Assembly: GCA_021234535.1 (NCBI GenBank)
Contig: CM037843.1
Coordinates: 37,883,200-37,947,199 of the forward strand
Source of the DNA: Stichopus chloronotus
Taxonomy: Eukaryota; Echinodermata; Holothuroidea; Aspidochirotida; Stichopodidae
Reading direction: 5' to 3'
Length of the DNA: 64,000 nt
Numbering within the stretch: position 1 is the first letter of the stretch; every line of letters begins with the position of its first letter. The notes beneath the pieces are model-generated. The model worked only from the letters and a program-made list of their open reading frames with translations, searched no databases and was not told the DNA's origin. Both the position numbers and the translations under genes were made by a program. Of this stretch, positions 36,235-47,300 are shown piece after piece.

Positions 36235-36560
36235 CGGCCAATCCACAGATCTGTACATTTATCCATAAAATCTACAGGTCTGTGGATTATCCCAGGATTC
36301 AGAAGCTATTCCAAAATTTAGAAGCTATTCCAGGATCCAGATTTATCCCAGGATAAATCCCAGAATCCTGAGAGGAATTTTGGGACAAATCTGAATCCTG
36401 AGTTTATGCTAGGATTCATCCCACCCTAGGATTATCCTAAGATTCATCTCAGAATCCTGAGATGGATCCTGTGATAGCTTTTGAATCCTGTCTGAGATAG
36501 CGTCTGAAACCTTGAATAGCTTTTGAATCCTGGGATGAATCCTGTGATAGCTTCAGGTTG
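36235..36560. repeat. Palindromic low-complexity island, GGATTCATCC/AATCCTGGGAT words
   Basis: About 320 bp made of AATCCTG, CAGGATT, GGGATGAATCC, AGAAGCTATTCC and TTATCCCAGGATAAATCCCA, with words and their reverse complements intermixed. It ends about 300 bp upstream of the ERLEC1 start codon. Confidence 0.85.
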
Positions 36561-36854
36561 GTCGGAACTTCGGAACTTGGTCGTAAGTGACCATTTTAGC
36601 ATATACGAACAGTCCGTCGTACTTGTCACATACGTAAACAGCTAGCTAGCCTAGGCCTACCGTACCTAGCTAGCTAGCCCGACCTAATCGTGTTACTAAT
36701 GGCATGCTAGCAACGTCTCTCTGAGTCTACGTGGCCAAGTGACTTTGGGCAATCAAACTCTATGTTTTCTTGAGTTGAAACTTGGTGCATGATAATATGA
36801 CGGTGGTAGACTAAGTAGTTTCTAGAGAGGAAAAGAAGTTCAGTAGTGTCAGAT
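36561..36854 (+). promoter_or_regulatory. Probable ERLEC1 promoter and 5' UTR
   Basis: This segment separates the palindromic island from the ERLEC1 ATG. It contains a GCTAGCTAGCC...CTAGCTAGCTAGC inverted repeat at about 36641-36678. At 36729-36735 it has ACGTGGC (reverse complement GCCACGT), the core bound by XBP1-type factors. An in-frame TAG at 36816-36818 lies before the start. I see no clear TATA box. The transcription start is not determined. Confidence 0.4.
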
Positions 36855-36980
36855 ATGCCGAAACTACTCGTTTACATCACTGCCATTTCGTTTCTTCCTT
36901 GCACAGTCATTCGTGGCAATTACATTAACGTTAATGATGACGTCCTCTTTCAACTCAATTGGCCTGGAAACGAAATTGTG
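36855..36980 (+). CDS. ERLEC1: ERLEC1 exon 1: signal peptide and mature N-terminus
   Basis: The exon encodes [21 protein letters not shown], a hydrophobic signal sequence with likely cleavage after about residue 21-23, then [20 protein letters not shown]. The 'LFQLNWPG' stretch corresponds to the conserved start of the mature ERLEC1 protein. An in-frame stop (TAG 36816-36818) precedes the ATG with no other ATG between, supporting this start. Confidence 0.9.
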
Positions 36981-39900
36981 GTGAGTAGATAAAACTTTGT
37001 ACATAAAACCCTTCAAAAGTGGAACAAATTGATAGTAACAACAAGGAGGTTCTACAAGGAACCTCCTTGGTAACAACAAGAGGTCAAGTTACCCTAGTAT
37101 GGAATCAACCACTTGAAAGCACATTTTGAACCTCTGCAATTTAGAATTTACTCTGGTCAACTATTGTCACCAATTTGATTAAAGGCCATCACCCCAAACA
37201 GTTCTTATGACCAGTCCCTCGGGAATTTAGCTATCCCTAAACCAAATATATAGCTTGGGATGATGAGATACTGCCTGTAAGTTGTTGTGGTTTCGCTTTA
37301 TAATCAAGTGTTTGCTTTGATCAAACGATAAACCTTGCCAATATCAGTTATCAATAAACCTGGTTTAGTGTAATCTCAACAGTTAAGAAAATTGGGTAGG
37401 TATAGTAAGTACACCTAAAATAACACATCACATACAGTAGAATGACTCACCCCTGGCTATTGCTGAAACTGAAATACTTCAGACAACATAACCTATTTCA
37501 TTGAAAGCAGAATGACATTATTCCTTAAACATAGTATGTCGCTGATAAATTCTGTCACACTTCTAGTTCTTTGATGAGGTTTGTCTTACCCTAGTCTAGG
37601 CTTTGTACCCTAATTTGAAATGACTCACAGCTACTGCTACTCTGCCATTTGACTTTGCTTGTGACTCCACATAGTTGCAATGTGTCAGTTTAGGGTGCTT
37701 AAAAGTACTTCTAACAGCAGAAACCTTGGGTTGGCTTTGTTCTTGATTTTAAAATGAGAAGGGACATTACAGGAAGTCTTTTCATATCATTACATTTGTG
37801 AGTTACTGCTTGCACTAGAACGCCATCTAAATGAATGTTTTGGATTTTTACCAACTTCATAATCATCAATCAAATCCTTAGGTGCATCATCTAGCTGCCA
37901 CCATGCTACACCCTAGTGAGTATATTTTTTTACCTCAGAGGGTTACCAGTGGCCTCACCTTTGCAATTTTGCCCCACCCAGTTTGCCCCAATCGTTTCAC
38001 CCCCTTGCAAGTTTGCTCCAAAGTTGTAAGTTGTTTTGCCTCCAAATACAGTACATACCAGTTCACCCTTTTGCACTGTTCACCTTTATGGAAACTTACA
38101 GAAGTCCCATTAGGCTCAGCCTGTTTTGAAATTAATTATACCAAAAAAAGTTCTTTCTTGGTAGTGTGTTGGATAGCAAAATGAACTGGTGTTAATTGCG
38201 TGTATGCATTATTACCAGTTATTTACCCCATGTGGACCTGAGGAACTGAAATGCAGACAAGAGGGCAATCCACAGAGTTGCGTAGCTCATCACCAACGTG
38301 CATTGATTCTAATAAAGTTTTGAATACAGAGCCTGCACATGGGGATTTGTACTGTACTTAGTTTACTGCAACAGAGACGGCTGAGAGACCTAGAGGAGGA
38401 ACAGAACGCTAATTGATGTTGTTACTGTAATTCCAGGCACTGATTCTAAATTAGAGCCAAATATTCTTCAAACATAAGATGGTGGTAAGCAGAAGAACCA
38501 AACATAAAATAGAAATATTGATATCTGCTGCAAGGAAGCAAGCTTAAGCCTAGCCTGATGCCACTACTTAGACTCAAGTAATGATAACAGTAATGGCTCA
38601 AAAGTGTCTGCACAACACAATTATAACATTGGGTAATTCCCTATAGGTTAGGCTTAGTGGTTAGAGTTAGGGCCAAGACATAAGAGCATCCTTCTATGGG
38701 CAATTTGCACATCTCCTATTTACCTGTGCAGGACCTGATTCTGCTGAAATTGTTGTTTGACTGAGAAATAACGTTCTCATAATTGGCAGGAATGTTGAGA
38801 TACATTACCCACAGGGGCCAGTTCTGCTAAAATTGTTTTGGCTAAAGTTAAAAGGTGTTGTCTATTGACCCGAATGCTGGCTCAATGTTTTTTTTACCAA
38901 ACAACCATCAAGTTTCACCAACTTACTATAAGAGTGATAAACTGTATGTGTTCATAGAGAGGGCTTTGCAAAATTTTGCATATATGCTCAATTTTTTCTC
39001 AAGATATGGTGGTAATCCAAATTTTAAGGCAAAATTGGCTTTCCCAAAAATCAGAAATCAGAATCTGAGATATCACTAGATTTATGTTGAACAATGTGTT
39101 CTCACATAAGTCTCTACAAGCTTTGACTTAATTGGGCTTATGGTTCTCAAGATATGCTGGAACTACAAATTTCAGGGTAAAATTGGCTTTTCTAAAAAAT
39201 CAGCAAATTTCACTCTCATTAGTATAAAAGTGATGTAAAAATTGCAAAATTTTGCATTAAACCTCAATTGCCTCTCAAGGTATGCTAGAAAGACCAATTT
39301 TGGGGTAAAGTGGCTTTTTTCCTAATAAATCAGCATATTTGACTCAATTTACCAGACACCCAATACATCTTGGACATTTTGGCATCATGCACAACCTAAC
39401 CAAGTTTAAACTTAATTGCTCATATACTTTTCAAGGTGTTTTGGAAAAACCATAATTTGGACAGGTGCGGATGCACACACACAACCCTCACCCGCACACA
39501 CATTGGCACAGACATGTTTTGATTTATACCACCCAACAGGACCTGGCTGTACCCTTGGTCACTTAACCACTTTACCTTGGACACTTTACCCCTGAGGTGT
39601 CGCTATCTCATCCACTCCAAGCGTTTCCATGGCAACCATTCTCCCATGCTTGCACTGTACAATATAGAGCTCCACTAGCCATGTGACTACAACATCTCAT
39701 CTTAGCCCCTATAGGGCGATGAGATAACTAGTCAATATTTCTGTCCATCTTTTCTTTGTCCAAGATTTTTCAGTTTGAATTGATTCAACATGTTTTGTTT
39801 ATCAGCTGACATTTATTTCTTCTTTTTCTTTTGTGTTTCAGCTCCCAGAAAGCAGCAACATTCTCTTCATGACAACTGCAAATGATGAGCAGTATCAATG

Positions 39901-42900
39901 TCTTCTTCCAGATGAATCAGCAAACAGATTCTCAGATGCAGTCTACTATACCGGACCCTCTGCAAGAGCGATTGTACAAGTACTTCTTGATAAACATGCT
40001 TGCACAATAAGGGTGAGAATTCATGTCATATATTTAATCTGCTTCATATAGAAATAAAAGTGGTTTGTGATAATCAGGTACAGTACATATAGGTGTCCTT
40101 GCTCTTTTAACTGATCAAAGGTCAGGAAATGTGCCCTAATTTTGTGAATATTTACATGATTGTCAGGTATGCACAGGTGTCCTCACTCATTTAGCTGATC
40201 AAAGGCCAGGGCGTGTGCCACAATATTGTGGATATTTACATGATCGTCAGGTATGTACAGATGTCATTGTTTACTTAACTGATCCAAGGTCAGGCTATAG
40301 TTGTGGGAAATCCTGTTTCTCCAAAGGTCAGTGACATACCCAAGTTCCAAGCATTCCTTTACCTATGCTGCACCAATGGGAGTATGATAGAGCATTTCTG
40401 AGGAATCATTATTCACTTTATAGTCATGGTTAATAAGAAATGATAAGCAATGGAAGTAAGCTATCATGATAAACTGGTAACATAACCAAAACCAGGAACA
40501 ACCAAATTCTAACGTTTTTGGATTGATTATTGCATTGAAGAAAAATTGAAGTATGGAAAAAATAGGTAGTATCGTAAAAATAGTCATGAAATATCTAAAC
40601 TGATGGTAAAATATTGAAAGTTGCTGTCAAATATTTGTGGGAATATTAGTAATTATCAAGCTTGTGTGGTTAGAGAAGCACTTGTATAGTGTGTTTGGGA
40701 TTCTCAGGCTTACAAATATTGGGTCTATGTCAACTATGTGAAAGAAATGTCAGTCATTATCGAAGTACAACTGTTTAGCGTCCAATTATACCAGTTGTCC
40801 TTTGTTTGAATACTGTGAAAATTTAAATGGATCGTAAGCAATAGCACATTATGTTTCAAAAAGCAAACAGTAAGTACAGTTTTAGCACTAATGTTACCAA
40901 CAATTTGAGTAAGCACAGCAACATAGAGTATGTAACTGATGATCGATTGACCAGCACAGCAATGCACATACATACCCTGTACCTAATGATCAGATTATAA
41001 ATAAGCAATATCACCATCCTTTTTTGTGGTGACAATTACGTATATATTCTTATCACAAACATAGCATTGTTGGCTATGTTCTGTCTTATCACAAACATAG
41101 CATTGTTGGCCTTAATACTTTGGGTTTTGTGTTGAACACTTTTCAGTGCATCTAATTCAAGGTAAGTATCTGTAATACATTCTAGATTAAATTTGTATTA
41201 TCTCTTGATGGTTCCATTTTATCATTAGTGAGGCAATGGGCATTTCAGTTGCTTGTTACCAAGAAGTTCAGCTGTGTACTCCCTTTGCTTTAATCTACAG
41301 ATAGAGTCATATTGGAACTATGAACTCTGTCATGGACAACATGTTAGACAGTTTCATGAAGCAAAGTCTCAAGGAGCTGTAAGTATCATGTTTTTTTTTT
41401 CTTCTTTGTTCTTCTTTGTCAGCATGTGTGATGGGGATGCTAGTGTCATACTGTATGATATCATTTTCATTAATGAATTAGTTACAAGCATTGGTTTTGA
41501 CACTTTTAGTTTGTCTACCAACTTCTACTATTACTGCATTCTAACTGTATTTCTCGGCACAGTATCTGACATTAAAAGATGTAAGTGACTAATCAATTAC
41601 CGTATGGCGTTGCTTTGTTTGTTGTTGCAATGTTTATTTTATCTTAGACTTGTCTTTCTTTGATTGTTTTTACACATGACTTTCACAAAGTGAGATTTTC
41701 ACAGTGTAGTGCATTGATGTGGTAATGTGTAACCATTTACCAGGTACTGTAATGGCCTGAATGTAATGTAACATACAGTAATTTGATTGCCCTATGTGTA
41801 TACATGGATGATTTATGATTTATAACATATTTCTGTTCTGCACATGCCCATTCAGTTTTTGTATGGTATAAATGTAGTGCAGTAGAGTATTTTTGTCTAG
41901 CCTGCATAACTTCCTGTGAATAGGAAAAACAGTGACTTGTCTAGCAGTACTACGGAGTGTAGGAAATTGAAGAATGTTCTCATTTCTTTAATTTCTTCTT
42001 TTCAATTTAACTACAGCTAACCGTAATGCAAGAATATTATCTTGGAAGAGGCTATCAATACCCAACAGACTCTAAATTTGAATTGCAAAATGCAACTTTC
42101 ATCTCCGATGTACATGAAAACTTAAAGGTGAGATTTTCCACATCTTTATTTCTTCTTTCTAGATCTTCTAGTAAGTATGCATGGGTGAAGCTGAAATGTA
42201 TCTACCTTCATCTTACACACCTTTTGGTGGTGTTGCAACTCTAAAAGGCTGTCTTTGTCTGTAATTTACGGTATAGAGATTTTAACAGGAGCTAGGTCTT
42301 CATTGCTGGACCCTCCTTGCAAAAGGAATGTAGTTTTGACGAGGAAGAAACACAGTATTACTCACTTTGCTGTTGAAAAATTGATGGTTGCTATGATATT
42401 TGGCATTTATATTTAAAACAAAGGATATGATGTGCATCAGTTGTAGTTATTCGATATTAATCCAGCTTGTTCTCTCTAGGAGACTAAGTTTAAGAGACAT
42501 CTCTCGTTTAATAATTCTGGAACGTAGTTTCAAAATTTAACCTGTGCCCTGTTTCCTTGGGTGAATTTTATGTACCCTGTCATTCTACAGAAATCTGTAC
42601 CTATTCTACCTATAATTATAACAAATGGGGTATAATGCGATTGACTGCCTGGGCTGCATTGACTCCTGACTTCCCTGCATATAGTCCTTTGCAACTGAAT
42701 GTCATCACAATTGATGTAATGTTACCAAATATGCTATGCTGAATGTACACCACAATTTTCTATGATTGAATTTTTCAGTGTACACAAGTAGCTGAAACCT
42801 TGCTTTGGCTGGGGAAGAGCTGCCTACTTGTTACGTAATTCCACTCTTCCTAATGGAAATTTCCATATCTTGTATTTAACATGACAGAGTGTGACCTGAT

Positions 42901-44319
42901 AACATTTTGTTTCATTCAAGAGAAGACAAATTTGATCTATTGACAAAAACGATCAATTCTGGTCTCAAATCAACAACATTCTGCAGAACTGATGTTAATT
43001 GCTGATACATTCTTATATGTCTTATGAAACCATTCTTTATATTTTTTTTTCTCTCAAGGTTCCCACATTCTATTTTAAAGGCAAAGAATATCCATACTTT
43101 GAGGTAATAATGGGCGACGGTACTCCATGTGACCTCAAAGATGCTACCCCACGAATCACGAGAGTACACTACATCTGCGAGGAGGGCAGCAGAAATGAGA
43201 TGATCATTCAGGAAGAATCAAGTACCTGTGAATACAGAATTGTTATAGCAACCAGTATTCTTTGTTCTCATCCACTATACAAGTAAGTCGAATCTTGAAG
43301 ATGTCAGTGTACTGTTTCCAATCGTTCACTCATTGAGAAACTTTATACTTCTGATGTACCTGGAAAATTTATATATGTATCAGTGTATTGTGGTTTCTAA
43401 CTCACATGGATTGCAGGGACACATGAGTGGGTTTCTTTACCTGTAAGTAAACTTTGATACAAGGGATATGATTTTGGGGAAAGTTGAAGGGTTCTTATCT
43501 GTAGCTTAAATGAAGTAAATGGTGATGGTAGAAACCAAGGCTGTTGTTTTTCATATGTGTGACAATAATGTCTCCACATTTCTCAGTGCGAAATTCAAAA
43601 ATAAATGTGGATAGATTAGCTTTCATCAGTGTGTAAGTTCATTCGTTGCTCAGTAAATGTCCTTCCTCATTTAGAACCAAAGATGCTCCTGTCAACACAA
43701 TAAGTTGCCATCCGGTGAATGGTTCACCATCTAAGCCTGATGCATTGAGACAGTTAGAAAATACCAATTCAAGGAAAACCAAGGTTAGTATGTTCTCTCT
43801 CTCTCTCTCTCTCTCTGTCTTTATCATTCTGAAGTATGTGCTTTTAGTACAGTACATTGCAATCAGTTTGCAAGCTGGTTAGTATACTGCTATGTAAAAT
43901 ACATGAAATACATACTCCAAATACTAGCATGTATTGACTGTGGTTTCGTCAAATAATTGAAGATGATTACTTCTCACTTTAATATTGAGATTTCATCAGC
44001 AGTACAGGAACTGGGCTCCTCCTTTTTATTGATGACAATTCTGTGTTATAATACTAACTGCACTTAAAAGTGTGGATGCCATGACCATTCATTATCTTAA
44101 TACATAACATGTACAGAGATATTACCATGCTGGCTGGACATTCTGATATTCTTTTAACATGATGTCAGGGTCTCAATCCATTGTCAATGGGTATCAAACT
44201 TCTCCATCATGTTTCTATGCATGTGAGCAAAAGATGTTGTTATGCATGTAAGAAAAAGATGTTACTAGATAAGGTGTAAAAAAAGTATGTGTAATTAGTC
44301 AGAAGGAATCTATGCGATG

Positions 44320-44352
<33 letters not shown>

Positions 44353-47300
44353 TGTGTGACGCTTGCTTGTAAACACAATATCTCAAGAAGCATAATCTGA
44401 GTGATCTCATACTTGGCATGTAGATTGCCCATATTGAGTAGATGATCCCTATCATTTTTGGTGGAGGTCGAAGGTCATTTGGGGTCACCAGAGGTCAAAA
44501 GGTAAATACCTTGAAAATTGCTTGTAAACACGATATCTCCAGAAGCATAACTGTGAGTGATCTCATACTTGGCATGTAGATTGCTCTTATTGAGTGGATG
44601 ATCCCTGTTGTTTTTGGTGGAGGTCAAAGGTCATTTGGGGTCACCAGAGGTCAAAAGCTAAATACCTTGAAAATTGCTTGTAAACACGATATCTCCAGAG
44701 TGATAAATGTGAGAGATCTCATAGGTAGCATGTGGATTGCCCATATCGAGTAGATGATCCCTATTTTTTTTTGGTAGAGGTGAAAGGTCATTTGGGGTCA
44801 TCGGAGGTCAAAATGTGAAAAACTGGAATATACAATATTTAAAGAACAGTCCTTCCAGTGAATTTTATACTTGTAATGTAGAATCCTCTTGTTGATTTGA
44901 TGGTTCTTATGCATTTTTGTAGAGATGAAAGTTAGTTTGGGGTTATTTGACATCAAATTGTTAAAAATGAAAGTAGGTAATATTGGCATAATTAAGGATC
45001 GCTTGGCCTACAGTTCTTATCGGTTGGCCTACAGTTTTTAATAGAGGGCCAAATAGTTTTGGCAGTAACTTATTATCATTTGGCTTGCAGCACTTGAAGT
45101 TGGCCGCCCTGTTATGCGAGAAATACTGTAATACCAGGGTAGGGAGTTGCCTGGTAATAACAGGGAGGTGTGCTGCTTTTTGGGCTTCTGGCATATATTA
45201 ATGGAACTGAAATGCATGTTCACGTTTCAGAATATATTGTGAAAACCACAAAAAATATAACTAGTATCGCATCCTGTTTTTTTGATGCACAAGAACTTCT
45301 TTTAGGACATACCAACATTGTTTCTTCGATAACCTTAAAAAAAAACATGAAAAAAACATGAAGACAACATTAAATTTGGTATCAAAGATTATTATTTGGC
45401 AAACCTTATGCCACTGTCCTCATAAGGACATGTGAGCATGCATGAATTGTAAATTGGAATTGATTAATGAAATATACCACGGGTTATTAGTTTTATAAAA
45501 AGAACTAAATTACTGATCATTTGGATCAAATACCCTTGAGCATGCATGAACTGCGATTGCTTAATTGAATGAATCAAATTGTAACTGACCCACCTCTGTT
45601 CAAATTGGTCACTGTTATCTGACATAATTTATCACAGTTGACCGCCAGTAGAAACCACAATGTCCAGAATAAATCATACAGTCTGTTGAGCCAGGTGCTC
45701 AATGCACTTAACCATTTACTGTATAAACAGTGTCTCTGTTTAGCCCTCTGATATGGTATCTCAAGTAGGATAACTGTGTGGGATCTCATGCTTGTCATAT
45801 GGACGATTCATGTCTGTTACAATATATATCATGAGGCAAGGAATCACTAAGCCTTTTGGCTTTCTAGTTTGCAAATTATTGACCAAAAAAGTGCCTGAAA
45901 CCTGGAAAAAGTAGATCTTTTCCCAGAGTTTTGCACATGATACGTGCATAAATTATAGATGTTTTGATCCATTGTTTGGATTGGTGGGCCCTGGGCAGTA
46001 GTTGTTTAAGCTCCTCCTTCGATTTGCTGTGATTGATGTGTGTAATAGTAAATAACAGAGTGGTATTGAGGTTTTCAACTCAATTGTGTGTATTCTCAAC
46101 TTCAAAACAAGAATGATGTCAAGAATGTCATGAAAGAAGAAGTACAAAAGAAGAATGTCAATGCCAAGTGTGCATTTAATTCAATGCTAGCCTAATACTG
46201 TAACACCCACTAAATAGGGTGATGATAAGCTGTTCAACTAGCTCAAAGGTATTTCTTTAATTTTACTAGGTGATTCCCATTCATTAGCATTCACCTAGCA
46301 ACATCATTTAAGCCAACTAATCCTTGCACAATTAGCTCACTCAGAGCAATGTTTTGATTCCAGGTGTTTAGCCACACACATTTTCAGAGACGGTTCTCAA
46401 CAGAGTTTGAAGAAGTTGAAAGTATTGCCAAAGATGAGCCTATATTTCATTCCATATATAAGACAGTCACAGTGTTAGCATTTTTTAAAAAGCTCTTTTT
46501 GGCTGCCCTAAGTTTGGTAAACAAAGTACTATGATGTGGTTGGTTTGATTTTATGAAATTTGCTCTTACATTTCTGAAGAAACCAGAGTCCAATGAAAAG
46601 CATTTAAGTTTGATGGTGAAATGGTGTGGGATCCCTCAGCACTGACAGGACTGATTTGGCTTTTTAAAGCATTTGTTGTGGATAGAATCATATGTGCCAC
46701 CAGAATTCAACATTTGTAGGCTATTGTGACAAAAAAATGTATTTTAAGGTTTCATGTAGCCACTTAATCTTTGCTTGCCCAATCGATGACTTCTCGACAT
46801 TCCAGTAGCTTAGTTTGGTTCTGTTGATAACATTCCGAGAAAGTTTGATTATATGCTGTGCGATTTGATTTTCAGGTGCCTGCTTTTTCATTAGTTAATG
46901 TAGATAACCATATGTTTCTTCTATCAGTTTACAGAGAGTAGTAACACAGCCAACAACTATCAAAGTCCATCCACCACCACAACCACCACCACTACCACCA
47001 CCACTACCACCACCACCACCACTGCAGGGAGTATGTCTCATCATCCACAGAGTACTACTACTCAGTCTACTACGACAACACAGCCTGCTGCTCATCCAGC
47101 GATTGTCGATGAAGAGCTAGCTCAGCAATTCCTCAGAGGGGAGCACTGCCTGACTGGAGTAAGTCTTTCACCTGATTGCAATTATTCAACAGCTTGTAAT
47201 ATCACTCAACAGCTTGTAATATGTAGGCAGTGGTTGCACAAATGCACCATTTTGTTGACTGAAAATGGACTGCAATTTTGGAAAAAAAATGCAAAGTAGC

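Noticed and set aside
36640..36680. CTAGCTAGCTAGC inverted repeat as an operator or binding site
   Set aside because: Simple GCTA repetition explains it; no known factor site was recognised.
38640..38690. Telomere-like TTAGGC/TTAGAGTTAGGG words
   Set aside because: Only about three irregular words; not an interstitial telomere array.
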